A DNA stretch of 64,000 nucleotides from CAIXZV01 sp037446495 (GCA_037446495.1 JBBIIL010000003.1:85487-149486), one strand, 5' to 3'; positions 37,520 through 49,828 are shown, numbered from the stretch's first letter. The notes: generated by a model not told the origin, from the sequence alone. A program made the numbers and translations.

Positions 37520-38086
37520 CCGTCCCCCACTCCGCCGTGAAGGGGAAGAGCGCCACGATGAAGATCATGATCAGCGAGGTGGTGATGGCCGCGTCCGCGA
37601 TGTTGTACGTCCAGAAGCGCCACGCGCCGACGCCCATGTCGATCCAGTCCACAACCTCGCCGAAGCGCAGGCGGTCGATGAGGTTGCCGATGGCGCCGCC
37701 GAGCAGCAGCGCGGTGGCGACCGACATCACGATCCCCCGGCCAGCCCTCCGGTGGTACACGACGATCAGGACGATGACCACCAGCGACACGATGGCGAAG
37801 GCGGTGGCGGACTGCGGCACCATCCCGAACAGGATGCCGCTGTTGGCGCCATGGACGAAGTTGAGCCACGTCCCGAGGACCGAGATCCCCGAGCCCCTCT
37901 CGATGTTGGCGACGATCCACGACTTGGTGAGCTGGTCCGCGACGACGACCGCGATCGCGATGGCCGCGAACAGGAGCCACCGACGGGCCGACGGGCCGCT
38001 CCACGCCTTCGCAGCGGGAGCGTCCTCGTCGACGATCTCCTCGTCCTCGCGTGCGTCGAGGCCCTCGGCCCGCCGCTCGGCCACCA

Positions 38087-38087
<1 letters not shown>
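37512..38087 (-). CDS. lspA: Lipoprotein signal peptidase (signal peptidase II)
   Basis: 191 residues. Cleaves prolipoprotein signal peptides before the lipid-modified Cys. Four transmembrane helices; family blocks VVADQLTKSW, NSGILFG, GGAIGNLIDRLRFGEVVDWIDM and FWTYNIADAAIT, containing the two catalytic Asp. A 40-residue acidic cytoplasmic N-terminus is longer than usual. ATG overlaps the ileS stop (TGATG). Confidence 0.96.
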
Positions 38088-41401
<3,314 letters not shown>

Positions 41402-41456
41402 TGGGCCTCGAGCGTCGCGGGCGCGGCTCCCTCTGGCGGGCCGCGGCGGGCCTCTA

Positions 41457-41462
41457 AGTCTA
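41457..41462 (-). promoter_or_regulatory. Candidate -10 of ileS-lspA operon
   Basis: TAGACT, giving a leader of about 50 bases. No clear -35. Confidence 0.3.
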
Positions 41463-41588
41463 CGGAACGTCGCCGACCCGTGCGGGGGAGAGACGCCGCG
41501 CCGGCGGCGGCGGGCGCAACGCCGTTGCCGAGCCCCTCGTGAAGGCTTCTGAACGGAGACTTCGCCAGCCCAGTTCCGCTCGGCATCG

Positions 41589-41594
41589 TATGAT
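41589..41594 (+). promoter_or_regulatory. Candidate -10 of the LCP gene, leaderless arrangement
   Basis: TATGAT, eight bases before ATG 41603, with no Shine-Dalgarno between them. Confidence 0.4.
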
Positions 41595-41602
41595 CCGGCG
41601 CG

Positions 41603-43465
41603 ATGTCGACGCCATCGCGTTCTCTGCGTGCCCCGCGTGCGCGGTCCGCCTTCGGGGCGGCCTTCCTGTCCCTGGTCTTCCCCGGGCTCGGGCACGCATA
41701 TGCGGGCGCCTGGGCCCGGGCCTTGGGCTTCGCGGCCCTGCCCCTGCTGGCGGTCGCCGCCGGCGCTGGCATCGTGCTCGAGAGCGACAGGTTCAAGCTC
41801 CTCGCTGCGTTCGCCAGCCCAACCGTGCTCGACGGCGTTCTCGTCGTCAACATCGTCGCGTTCCTGTATCGCGCCGCGGCCGCCGTCGACGCCTGGAATG
41901 TGGCCAGGTTCCTCAACATGGCGGACGCTTCCGGCGACGGGCGCCTCGGCCGGGCCCGCATGGCCATCAACCCGCTGTCCATTGCCGGTCTCGCCGCGAT
42001 CGTGCTCGTCATGGCCGGCTCGCACCTCGTGGTCTGGCGTTACGACGCGCTGGCCCTCTCAGTGGTCAACTGCCTCAACCCCGACACGGCAGATGCGAGT
42101 TGCGACTCCGCCAACGGGAACGGGACCGCCAACGCACCGGGCGGGCAACCGTCTGCCTCCACCGCGGGCAGCGATTCATCGGCGAACGCCACGCCGTCGT
42201 CCATCCCCACCCCGATCGGCTCGGACACGGGCGCCACCCCGGCCCCGTCGCTCCCGCCCTGGGACGGCACGAGCCGCCTCAACATCCTGCTCGTGGGCAC
42301 CGACCAGCGGACGGAGTCGCAGGCCGCGTTCAACACCGACACGGTGATCGTGGTCTCGATCGACCCCAAGACCAAGCAGGTCGCAATGCTCCAGCTGCCG
42401 AGAGACACCGCGAACGTCCCGGTGCCGCCCAACGCGCAGGGCGTCTGGGGCTCCGTGTACCAAGGCAAGATCACCTCCTGGTTCGCGGCCAATGAGAATC
42501 TCACGAACCTGTGGCCGGGGAAGACGGCCCAGGCGCGCGGCTTCGCTGCCCTGCAGTCGATCCTGGGCAACCTGTACGGCCTGAGCATCCCGTACTACGT
42601 GAAGGTCGACTTCAAGGGCTTCACGGACGCCGTGGACACGCTGGGCGGCGTGCAGGTCAACGTCCAGATCCCCGTGGCCGAGGACGAGTTCCCGTTCACC
42701 GACCAGATCAAGACCCGCGTGTACATCCCCGCCGGCCCGCAGGAGATGAACGGCCAGCAGGCGCTCATCTATGCCCGCTCGCGCCACGGCTCGAACGACT
42801 TCGACCGCGGCCACCGCCAGCAGCGCGTGATCCTCTCGCTCAAGAACGAGCTCAACCCGCAGACGGTGTTCGCGAACCTGTCCAGCTTCGTCGAGTCGCT
42901 CAAGTCCGCCGTCAAGACCAACATCCCCGTGGGCGACACCACGACGATGGGCAGGCTCCTCAGCCTGGCCTCCCAGATCGACACCAAGAACATCCGCTCG
43001 TACGTGTTCTCGCCGCCCTACTTCGCCACTGACATGTGGGGGCCATCAGGTGGCACGAACAGCAACATCGTGATCAAGACGGCACGCGTCCAGTCGGCCG
43101 TGCAGCAGGCATTCAGCCTGAGCCCGGCGCTGCTGGCCCTGCGCGACACCCTCAGCGCCGAGGCGGCGCAGGTGTGGGTCAAGGACGGCACGAACGGCAT
43201 GGGCCTGGCCGGCAATCACGCCGCCTACCTCGACTACTTCGGGATGGACGCCTCGGCACTGACGAAGCTCGCCTCGGCGACGCCCGCCCATACCACCGTC
43301 ACCGTGTTCAATGGCGCCGCATCGCGCCTGTCGGCCACGATCAAGTACCTGCAGAGCCTGTACGGCGTTACCGTGCAGTCCGCCACGGATCCGGCGGTCA
43401 AGGCGGACGTCGTCATCTTGATCGGTCGAGACGCGCAGCAGCTCACGGTGCCATCCGCCGGTTGA
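41603..43465 (+). CDS. LytR-CpsA-Psr family cell-wall ligase
   Basis: 620 residues. LCP enzymes transfer undecaprenyl-linked glycopolymers to peptidoglycan or protein at the outer face of the membrane. Membrane segments near residues 15-60, 75-95 and 130-155, then a Ser/Thr/Pro linker. The LCP domain starts at about 227: LNILLVGTDQR, FNTDTVIVVSIDP, MLQLPRDT, VDFKGFTDAVDTLGGV, and the Arg-rich LIYARSRHGSNDFDRGHRQQRVI. A LytR_C domain (TTVTVFNGAASRLSATIKYL) closes the protein. The N-terminal membrane part (FPGLGHAYAG) looks like an added small domain. Monocistronic. Confidence 0.93.
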   Translation: MSTPSRSLRAPRARSAFGAAFLSLVFPGLGHAYAGAWARALGFAALPLLAVAAGAGIVLESDRFKLLAAFASPTVLDGVLVVNIVAFLYRAAAAVDAWNVARFLNMADASGDGRLGRARMAINPLSIAGLAAIVLVMAGSHLVVWRYDALALSVVNCLNPDTADASCDSANGNGTANAPGGQPSASTAGSDSSANATPSSIPTPIGSDTGATPAPSLPPWDGTSRLNILLVGTDQRTESQAAFNTDTVIVVSIDPKTKQVAMLQLPRDTANVPVPPNAQGVWGSVYQGKITSWFAANENLTNLWPGKTAQARGFAALQSILGNLYGLSIPYYVKVDFKGFTDAVDTLGGVQVNVQIPVAEDEFPFTDQIKTRVYIPAGPQEMNGQQALIYARSRHGSNDFDRGHRQQRVILSLKNELNPQTVFANLSSFVESLKSAVKTNIPVGDTTTMGRLLSLASQIDTKNIRSYVFSPPYFATDMWGPSGGTNSNIVIKTARVQSAVQQAFSLSPALLALRDTLSAEAAQVWVKDGTNGMGLAGNHAAYLDYFGMDASALTKLASATPAHTTVTVFNGAASRLSATIKYLQSLYGVTVQSATDPAVKADVVILIGRDAQQLTVPSAG

Positions 43466-43525
43466 CCCGGCCGCCCTCGACGTGGCCCGACGCGGCAGCG
43501 TCCAAGGCGCGGCTCGCCTCCCGGC

Positions 43526-44482
43526 TCAGCGGATCGGCGTGAGCCAGCTCGCGTACTGCGGCAGGTTCCCGCGCACCGCGGCGAAGTACGTCTCGCTGAC
43601 CTTGCGCGAGACCGGGCCGATGGCCCCGGTGCCCACGGCACGGTGGTCCACCTCGGTCACGGCGCTCACCTGGACGCCGGTCCCGCAGAGGAAGACCTCG
43701 TCGCAGACGTAGAGCTCGGAGCGGTCGATCGAGCGGACCTCGGTGGGGATGCCCAGATCGGCGGCGAGCGTCAGGATGGCCTTGCGGGTCACGCCCTCGA
43801 GGATGTCGTCCGAGACGGGCGGGGTGATCAGCGTCCCGCCCCGGACCACGAACAGGTTCGCAGCGGAGGCCTCCGACGCGTGGCCGCCCGGTGTGAGGAC
43901 CAACGCCTCGTCATAGCCGTTGAGCTCAGCTTCCGACTTCTGGAAGGCCATGTTGACGTACCCGCCCACGATCTTGCCTCGGGCCGGCAGCGCCTCGTCG
44001 GCATTGCGGCGCCAGGTGGACGTCGCGACGCGGATGCCCTTCTCGATGTCCACGTAGTTGCCGAATGGCGTTGCCAGCACGTAGAGCTCGTGGTCGAGGT
44101 GGTGCAGCTTGACGCCGATCGCACGGGTGCTCTTGTAGAAGGACGGCCGGATGTAGGCGTCCTCGCGGAATGCGTTTCGCCTGGCGGTCTCCACGACGAT
44201 GGCTGACAGCTCGTCCACGGACGGCAGATTCTCCATCAGCAGCATCTTGGCGCTGTTGCGGATGCGCTCCATGTGCTCGCGGATGAACAGCCCGTAGAGC
44301 TGGCCCTGGTCGGCGTTCCAGTAGGCGCGGATACCCTCGAAGGTGGCTGTGCCGTACATGAACGCGTGGGTCATGATGCTGACCTTGGCGTCCCGCAGGG
44401 CCACGTAGTCGCCCTCGAAGTAGGCAATCAGCTCGTCGAGCGGGCGGGGCTGGGGGGCTGCGGACGGTTGCTGGGTGAGCAT
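43526..44482 (-). CDS. ilvE: Branched-chain amino acid aminotransferase
   Basis: 318 residues, fold-type IV PLP enzyme. Last step of Val, Leu and Ile synthesis and first of their breakdown. MTHAFMYGTATFEGIRAYW, Lys170 in ARGKIVGGYVN (Schiff base), YDEALVLTPGGHASEASAANLF, and LCGTGVQVSAVTEVD. ATG at 44482 with GGAG nine bases upstream. Its leader is about 50 bases from the candidate extended -10. Ends facing the LCP gene, 60 bases away. Confidence 0.95.
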   Translation of the reverse strand: MLTQQPSAAPQPRPLDELIAYFEGDYVALRDAKVSIMTHAFMYGTATFEGIRAYWNADQGQLYGLFIREHMERIRNSAKMLLMENLPSVDELSAIVVETARRNAFREDAYIRPSFYKSTRAIGVKLHHLDHELYVLATPFGNYVDIEKGIRVATSTWRRNADEALPARGKIVGGYVNMAFQKSEAELNGYDEALVLTPGGHASEASAANLFVVRGGTLITPPVSDDILEGVTRKAILTLAADLGIPTEVRSIDRSELYVCDEVFLCGTGVQVSAVTEVDHRAVGTGAIGPVSRKVSETYFAAVRGNLPQYASWLTPIR

Positions 44483-44540
44483 CGGCGGGCTCCAGGTGGA
44501 GTTGCGGCGCGTGACCGCGCGGGCTCGATTCGGTCCCAGA

Positions 44541-44550
44541 ACTCTAGCAC
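44541..44550 (-). promoter_or_regulatory. Candidate extended -10 of ilvE
   Basis: GTGCTAGAGT on the minus strand, of the recurring GTGCTAnnnT form. No clear -35. Confidence 0.45.
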
Positions 44551-44618
44551 GCACGTTCCATCGGCTCGGTGCCGCCCCCTGCCCGGGCCCCCGGCAATGG
44601 CCGGGTTCACGTCGTGCA

Positions 44619-44775
44619 AGCCACCCCATGGCTGCATGGAGCGCTGCCTGCACGGCTCAGCCCCCCGGTGGCGCAATCGTGCGCGCTGACGGCCCGGGCA
44701 CCCATGTCGCAGCACGAATCGGCCGCCCGGCGGCTGGTCCGCGCGGCCGAGGCACCATGCAACCACCCGGTGGCT
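44619..44775. repeat. 157-bp element with 21-bp imperfect terminal inverted repeats
   Basis: The arms 44619-44639 and 44755-44775 match as inverted repeats at 17 of 21 positions: perfect AGCCACC and TGCATGG blocks flank a mismatched centre. Separation is 115 bases. It could be a MITE-like relic or a long-range RNA hairpin. No target-site duplication was found. Confidence 0.45.
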
Positions 44776-44828
44776 AAACCCGAGCGAGGACGGCTGTAGG
44801 ACGCGGCCCCCGCGGCCCCGACAGCGGT

Positions 44829-45890
44829 TCAGCCCAGGTGCACGACGCCGGTTAGCTGCGCCACCACGAGTGCGAGGTACGCGACGTACAGCAGCCCCCC
44901 CACGAGCAGCGCCCGGCCGTCCAGCGAGCCGCGACGGGCCATCGGCCCGAAGACCGCGGCCACGGCAGCAAGGGCCATGAACGCCGACGCGAACGCCAGG
45001 ACGGTGTCGCCTGAGACGTGCCAGGCAGACCCGGCGAGCACCAGCGCGACAATCGTAGGGATCGCGGACTGAAACACCATGGCGCCCGTGATGTTCCCCA
45101 TCGCGAGCGTGTCCTTGTTCTGGCGGACCCAGATGAGGCTGTTGAACTTCTCGGGCAGCTCGGTCGCGATGGGCGCGATGACCAGCGCCAGCAGCAGCTC
45201 GGACACGCCCAGGGAGGTTGCCAGGGCGCTGACGGCGCCCACGAACAGGTATGCACCGCCGACGATGCACCCGAGCGCGGCCACCACCTGCAGCGTGACG
45301 ACGCGCAGCCGCGGGACAGCCGGGTCGGCGGCATGCCCGGGGCGATCGAGGCGGTGGAAGCGAAGGGGCGACAGGTCCTCCTCGCCCGCCTCGTGCTCGG
45401 CGTCGAAGTGGCCCTTCACGTAGACGGCGTAGATGGCCGCGAGCATGGCTGCGACGACCCACTTGAGCATCGAGAGCCCTTCGGGCAGGAAGGCCGCGGC
45501 GATCGCGAGCGAGTAGGCCCCGACGAAGTACTTGATGTCGTGGACGAGCACGCCCGTGTCCACGGCCATCACCGTGCCCGACGGCCGGCGGTTGCGGTAC
45601 GCGATCACGCCCACGCCGGTGACGAACATGGCGAGCGTGGACAGCATGAACGGAGCGCCCAGCACGGCGCCGATGCCCACCTCGTCCGTGGCGTGGCCGC
45701 CGCCCCCGAATCCGATCGCGATGATGGGGATCATCGTCTCGGGCAGCGCGGTGCCCACAGCGGCGAGGACCGACCCCACGGCGCCCTCGGCCAGCTCGAG
45801 CTTGCGCCCGAACCACTCGATGCCGTTGGTGAAGAGCTCGGCTCCCGCGAGGATGACGAAGAAGGCGAGGACGAGCAGGACCGCGTCCAC
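44829..45890 (-). CDS. Sodium/calcium exchanger (CaCA) family protein
   Basis: 353 residues with about ten transmembrane helices in two halves. The alpha repeats are visible: GAELFTNGIEWFGRKLELAEGAVGSVLAAVGTALPET in the first, and LFVGAVSALATSLGVSELLLALVIAPIATELPEKFNSL in the second, each with the helix-breaking acidic/Pro signature of cation exchange sites. A cytoplasmic His/Asp-rich loop separates them. GTG at 45890 is chosen because the hydrophobic run begins at once, two bases after the DUF1634 stop. Ion specificity is not determinable. Confidence 0.85.
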   Translation of the reverse strand: MDAVLLVLAFFVILAGAELFTNGIEWFGRKLELAEGAVGSVLAAVGTALPETMIPIIAIGFGGGGHATDEVGIGAVLGAPFMLSTLAMFVTGVGVIAYRNRRPSGTVMAVDTGVLVHDIKYFVGAYSLAIAAAFLPEGLSMLKWVVAAMLAAIYAVYVKGHFDAEHEAGEEDLSPLRFHRLDRPGHAADPAVPRLRVVTLQVVAALGCIVGGAYLFVGAVSALATSLGVSELLLALVIAPIATELPEKFNSLIWVRQNKDTLAMGNITGAMVFQSAIPTIVALVLAGSAWHVSGDTVLAFASAFMALAAVAAVFGPMARRGSLDGRALLVGGLLYVAYLALVVAQLTGVVHLG

Positions 45891-45892
45891 GA

Positions 45893-46291
45893 TCAGCCCT
45901 GGAGGCCGAGGGCGGCGATGACCGAGGAGACGATCACCAGCAGCACCAGCACCGACACCAGCGCGAGCCGGCGGTCGTGCGCCGCGAGGAACCCGGCGCC
46001 GGACACTGTGACTCGGCCGACCGGCAGCGCCACGAGCAGCGTCATGCCAGCCCAGATGAAGCCCTCCGGCTGGAGGCGCGCGATTTGCCCCGGGATGGCG
46101 ACCAGCGAATACGGCGGGAAGGATCGGCCACCGAGCGGGTCGATCCCCTTCACCGCCATCCCGACGACGCCGACGAGGATGAACAGCAGGGCGAGCCGAG
46201 TGCCCCAAGCCAGCAGGCGCCCTGCGATCGTCTCCAGACGTGCGGCCGTGGCCGCCGTCGAGGTCACCGCGGGGTGCCGCTGCGCGCTCAC
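45893..46291 (-). CDS. DUF1634 membrane protein
   Basis: 132 residues with three hydrophobic helices (about 30-48, 80-95, 108-128). DUF1634 proteins usually sit directly behind TauE/SafE permeases, as here, and are thought to work with them. Characteristic early part: LETIAGRLLAWGTRLALLFILVGVVGM. The GTG start overlaps the TauE stop (GTGA); the CaCA gene follows after two bases. Confidence 0.8.
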   Translation of the reverse strand: MSAQRHPAVTSTAATAARLETIAGRLLAWGTRLALLFILVGVVGMAVKGIDPLGGRSFPPYSLVAIPGQIARLQPEGFIWAGMTLLVALPVGRVTVSGAGFLAAHDRRLALVSVLVLLVIVSSVIAALGLQG

Positions 46292-47115
46292 GAGGCGAGC
46301 GCCTTCTGGACCATCTCGACGGCCGTGTAGAGCAGCACGATGACGAACAGCACCTGCAGCAGGCGCGTGTTGACCCGGTGGGCGACACGGCTGCCCAGCG
46401 TGGCGCCGACGAAGACGCCGATCGCCGTCGGGCCGGCGACGAACGGGTCGATCTGGCCGCGCAGCAGATAGATGACCGCAGACGAGGTGGCCGTGATGCC
46501 GATCATCATGTTGCTCGTGGCGGTGGCCACCCTCAGCGGCACGCCCATCAGGACGTTCATCGTGGGCACCTTCACGATGCCGCCGCCGACGCCCAGGAGT
46601 GCCGACACGAGCCCGGCGAAGACCGAGCCGGCCATGCCGAGGGGCAGGCGGTGGACGCGGTAGCCAGGCCCGGCGAGGGTGTCGGTGAAGCTCGGCTCCG
46701 CCTCGGAGTCAGGCCCCGGCTCGGCGACGGCTGGCGACGCGGATGCCGGGCTGCCCATGGCGCGGTGGAGCATCGTGCCGGACATCCACAGCAGGAGCGC
46801 CGCGAATAGGCCTGCGAGCACCTGCTCGGAGAGCAGGAAGGCGATGAGCCCGCCGACGAGGGCCCCCGACGCGGAGAAGAGCTCGAGCACCATGCCCAGC
46901 CGGAGGTTCGCGACGTGCTTCCTCAGGTACACGCTCGCACCGGCGCTCGACGTCACGATGACCGAGACGAGCGACACCGAGACGGACTCCCGCAGCGGCA
47001 ACCCGAAGCCGAGCGTGAGCAGCGGCACGATGAGCACGCCGCCGCCGAGGCCGAGCAGCGAGCCGAAGAGCCCCGCGAGAACGCCGCCGCCCGCGAGGAC
47101 GAGGCCGGTGATCAC
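46288..47115 (-). CDS. TauE/SafE family sulfite/organic anion exporter
   Basis: 275 residues, eight or so helices in two homologous halves: LAGLFGSLLGLGGGVLIVPLLTLGFGLPLRESVSVSLVSVI at the start, and FAGLVSALLGVGGGIVKVPTMNVLMGVPLRVATATSNMMIG in the second half, the duplicated Gly-rich signature of the family. Members export sulfite, sulfoacetate or related anions; the substrate here is unknown. GTG start; first gene of a three-gene transport unit. Confidence 0.88.
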   Translation of the reverse strand: MITGLVLAGGGVLAGLFGSLLGLGGGVLIVPLLTLGFGLPLRESVSVSLVSVIVTSSAGASVYLRKHVANLRLGMVLELFSASGALVGGLIAFLLSEQVLAGLFAALLLWMSGTMLHRAMGSPASASPAVAEPGPDSEAEPSFTDTLAGPGYRVHRLPLGMAGSVFAGLVSALLGVGGGIVKVPTMNVLMGVPLRVATATSNMMIGITATSSAVIYLLRGQIDPFVAGPTAIGVFVGATLGSRVAHRVNTRLLQVLFVIVLLYTAVEMVQKALAS

Positions 47116-47172
47116 CGGAGGCTCGCCGGGCCGACAGCGCCCCCGGCGACCGGGACCAGCACCGTCAGCGGG

Positions 47173-47439
47173 CTATGGGCGCAGGTGCTGCGGCGCGTAC
47201 GGCAGGAGCGCGACGTGGCGGGCCCGCTTGAGGGCCACGGACAGCTCGCGCTGGTGGGCGGCACAGGTGCCGGTCTTCCGGCGCGGCTCGATCTTCGCGC
47301 GCTCCGAGAGGTATCGGCGGAGGCGGTTGACCTCCTTGTAGTCGATCGAGACGGTCTTGTCGGCGCAGAAGGAGCAGACCTTCCGGCGTCGGCGGTCGCG
47401 ATAGTAGTCGTCACGCTTCTTCGTTCGAGAGGGGGGCAT
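47173..47439 (-). CDS. rpsR: Ribosomal protein S18
   Basis: 88 residues. Basic N-terminus, VCSFCADKTVSIDYKEVNRLRRYLSERAKIEPRRKTGTC, then AHQRELSVALKRARHVALLPY. The Cys residues indicate the zinc-binding form. Third gene of rpsF-ssb-rpsR. ATG at 47439, with GGAG eight bases upstream. Confidence 0.97.
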   Translation of the reverse strand: MPPSRTKKRDDYYRDRRRRKVCSFCADKTVSIDYKEVNRLRRYLSERAKIEPRRKTGTCAAHQRELSVALKRARHVALLPYAPQHLRP

Positions 47440-47499
47440 GTCATGTCTCCAGGTGTGCGGCTCGGCCGCCGGGGCGGCCCGCAGGCCGCGGCAGGATCG

Positions 47500-47976
47500 T
47501 CAGAAGGGCAGGTCGTCCAGGTCGTCGTCGGACGGCCGGGACGGCGGAGCCTGGCGGGTGGGGCGGACGGTTGCCTCGCCGGCGGAAGGGCCGGCGGAAG
47601 CGCCGGCGCCGAAGGAGCCGGAACCGCCGTCATCGTCTCGGACGCGGGCGTCGAGGCTGACGACCTCGTCTGCGGTGATGTCGAGCGAGATCCGCTTCTG
47701 GCCGTCCTTGCCTTCGAACTCCCGGGTGCGGAACCGCCCCTCGACGAAGACCTTGTTGCCTTTGCGGAACTGCTCGGCGGCGCGCTCGGCTCGATCGCCC
47801 CACACGGTCACGCGGTACCAGTCCGTCTGGTCATCGCGCCACTCGTTGGTCTGCGGGTCGCGGCTCCGGTGGCTGACGGCGACAGAGAACTCGGTCACCG
47901 GGCGGCCATTTGGCGTGTAGCGCATTTCTGGGTCGCGTCCCAGGTTGCCGATGATGAAGACCTTTGCGAACGCCAT
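47500..47976 (-). CDS. ssb: Single-stranded DNA-binding protein
   Basis: 158 residues. OB fold with VFIIGNLGRDPEMRYTPNGRPVTEFSVAVS, DWYRVTVWGDRAERAAEQFRKGNKVFVEGR; a Gly/Ser/Pro linker; and the acidic tip DDDLDDLPF that recruits repair and replication proteins. Between rpsF and rpsR as usual. Confidence 0.97.
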   Translation of the reverse strand: MAFAKVFIIGNLGRDPEMRYTPNGRPVTEFSVAVSHRSRDPQTNEWRDDQTDWYRVTVWGDRAERAAEQFRKGNKVFVEGRFRTREFEGKDGQKRISLDITADEVVSLDARVRDDDGGSGSFGAGASAGPSAGEATVRPTRQAPPSRPSDDDLDDLPF

Positions 47977-47991
47977 CGTCGGCTCCCCTCG

Positions 47992-48423
47992 TCAGTCGAT
48001 CGCCGCGGGCGCGGCCTCGGACTCGGATTCGTCGATCCGCTCGCCCTCGTCAACCTCTTCCTCGTCCTCGACGGGCGGGATGTCGGCGTCCACGTCCTCG
48101 GCCTCGCCTGTGGCGGCATCGCGGCGCGCCTTCACGGGCTTGACGACGCGGGTCACGAGATAGCGGAGGACCTCCTCGGTGATCTGGAGGCTGCGCTCCA
48201 TCTCAGCGATGGCCTCGGCCGGGCTCTCGAACACCACGATGTGGTACGAGCCCTCGCGATAGCGATCGATGGGGTACGCGAGCCGACGACGGCCCCAGGG
48301 CGCGACCTTGACGATCTGGCCACCCGAGGCGACGACGTAGCGCGTGGTGCGGTCAATGACCGCGGACGCCCGCTCATCCGGCGCATCCGGCCGGAGGACG
48401 AGCATGAGTTCATAGCGGCGCAC
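47992..48423 (-). CDS. rpsF: Ribosomal protein S6, with acidic C-terminal extension
   Basis: 143 residues. MRRYELMLVLRPDAP-type start, PWGRRRLAYPIDRYREGSYHIVVFESP, and LQITEEVLRYLVTRVVKPVKARRD. The last ~40 residues are strongly acidic (EDVDADIPPVEDEEEVDEGE). GTG at 48423 is chosen: AGGAG lies about 11 bases upstream, and an ATG 15 codons earlier would place that site inside the gene. Confidence 0.96.
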   Translation of the reverse strand: MRRYELMLVLRPDAPDERASAVIDRTTRYVVASGGQIVKVAPWGRRRLAYPIDRYREGSYHIVVFESPAEAIAEMERSLQITEEVLRYLVTRVVKPVKARRDAATGEAEDVDADIPPVEDEEEVDEGERIDESESEAAPAAID

Positions 48424-48496
48424 GGCCTGCAAGACTCCTTCCGATGGGATGAGCCCTGTTGGCGGCATGCCGACACAGGGCAGAAAGGACGGCGGG

Positions 48497-48506
48497 AGGA
48501 TAGCAC
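48497..48506 (-). promoter_or_regulatory. Candidate extended -10 of rpsF-ssb-rpsR
   Basis: GTGCTATCCT, identical over ten bases to the rplS promoter -10. Leader about 70 bases. No clear -35. Confidence 0.5.
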
Positions 48507-48574
48507 GGGGGGTCAGGATGGCCCATCCCGGACACGCGCCGTGCGAGGCCAAAGGCCCAGCTCCTCGCCTTGTG

Positions 48575-48580
48575 TATCCT
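48575..48580 (+). promoter_or_regulatory. Candidate -10 of the CpaE-like gene
   Basis: TATCCT on the plus strand, about 36 bases before GTG 48617. Confidence 0.35.
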
Positions 48581-48616
48581 GTCACCTCACTCGCGACAGC
48601 CCATCGTGGGGGACCC

Positions 48617-49828
48617 GTGCAACTCTCCATCTTGCTTCTGGCCGCAGACCGCAACGCAGCCACCCAACTGGCGCAGGCGCTCGCCGCGCCCGGCCACGGG
48701 GTGACCGTCGTCGCCACGGTTGAGGACCTGCTGACCTCCGCGCCCCGGTACAGCCTGGTGGTGCTGGACCGGGTTCCCGCAGGCGCGACCGTCGCCGAGG
48801 TCATCGCCGGGCTGCACGCGGACACGTCAGGCGCCGTGGCGCCCATCCTCGCCATCTCCCAGACCTCGGACCTCGAGGAGCGGATCGCCCTGCTCGAGGC
48901 CGACGCGGACGATGTGCTCACCCGCCCCTTCGACACGGCCGAGCTCGCTGCGCGCATCGAGGCGCTCGCCCTGCACGCCGAGCGGTCCATGAGCCGGCCC
49001 GCAGGTCGCTCCATCGGCGAGGGGGACGGGCGGCGCGTGATCGCCGTGTTCAGCCCCAAGGGCGGCGTGGGCACAACGTCGGTCGCCACCAACCTCGCGC
49101 TGATCGCCGCTGAGCGCCACCCCAACCAGACGCTGATCATGGACCTCGACCTGTCGTTCGGCCAGGTCGCCTCGCACCTCAACCTGACCCCGAAGCAGTC
49201 GGTGCTCGAGCTCGCGCGCGACGTCGCCGCCCAGCACGAACCCGAGCTCTTCCGGACGTACGCCATCCATCACCCGGGCAACCTCCAGGTGCTGGCGGCT
49301 CCACCCGGACCGGGCTTCTCGTCGCTGATCACCGCCCAGCACATCGAGCAGATCGTCGCCGCGGCTGCCGAGGCCTACGAGGTGGTGGTCATCGATGCGG
49401 GCACGGCGCTCGACGAGCGTGCCATGACGGTGTTCGGCCGGAGCGACACGACGATCATCCCGGTCCTGCCGGAGATCCCTGCGCTGAACTCCGTCCACCT
49501 GATGTTCGACCAGCTCACCGACATCGGAGCGTTGGGCGGCTCCATTCTGTTCGTGCTCAATAACGCCTTCGCCCGCGACCTGCTCAAGCGCACGGACATC
49601 GAGACGGCACTGGGTGCGAAGATCGCTGCCGAGCTCCCGTATGACCCGCTCGTGTACCTCAAGGCCGTGAACGAGGGCGTGCCCGTCGTCCGCGGCTCGG
49701 CGCGCTCCCTGCCGGCGGAGAGGCTGCGGGCGCTGGCCGACATCGTTCTCGGACCGGTGAACGATCCGGCGCGAGTGGCGGCGGCGCCGGCGTCCAAGGA
49801 GAAGCGGGGTCTCTTCGGCCGCCACTAG
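48617..49828 (+). CDS. CpaE/TadZ-like receiver-ATPase
   Basis: 403 residues. A degenerate response-regulator receiver domain (1-120; putative acceptor Asp51 in VVLDR; the usual conserved Lys replaced by Arg103 in TRPF) joins a MinD/ParA-type ATPase (from about 140). The P-loop reads SPKGGVGTTS: Lys148 is present but the second Walker Lys is replaced by Thr, a substitution typical of TadZ/CpaE proteins. Further blocks: LIMDLDLSFGQVASHLNL, VVIDAGTALDERAM and FVLNNAFARDLLKRTDIE. Such proteins localise Tad pilus machinery; none of the other tad genes is in the window. GTG start with GGGGGA upstream. Confidence 0.88.
   Translation: MQLSILLLAADRNAATQLAQALAAPGHGVTVVATVEDLLTSAPRYSLVVLDRVPAGATVAEVIAGLHADTSGAVAPILAISQTSDLEERIALLEADADDVLTRPFDTAELAARIEALALHAERSMSRPAGRSIGEGDGRRVIAVFSPKGGVGTTSVATNLALIAAERHPNQTLIMDLDLSFGQVASHLNLTPKQSVLELARDVAAQHEPELFRTYAIHHPGNLQVLAAPPGPGFSSLITAQHIEQIVAAAAEAYEVVVIDAGTALDERAMTVFGRSDTTIIPVLPEIPALNSVHLMFDQLTDIGALGGSILFVLNNAFARDLLKRTDIETALGAKIAAELPYDPLVYLKAVNEGVPVVRGSARSLPAERLRALADIVLGPVNDPARVAAAPASKEKRGLFGRH

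Larger units (their letters stand above)
44483..44828. other. Gene-less stretch upstream of ilvE
   Basis: 346 bases without a convincing gene. It holds the candidate ilvE promoter (44541-44550) and an imperfect inverted-repeat element (44619-44775). No T-box or attenuator was recognised. Confidence 0.5.

Noticed and set aside
41402..41602. Possible T-box riboswitch upstream of ileS (AGGGAGCCGCG on the minus strand)
   Set aside because: It resembles the T-box core TGGNACCGCG at only part of its positions and lacks the TGG needed to pair with the tRNA CCA end; no specifier hairpin was found.
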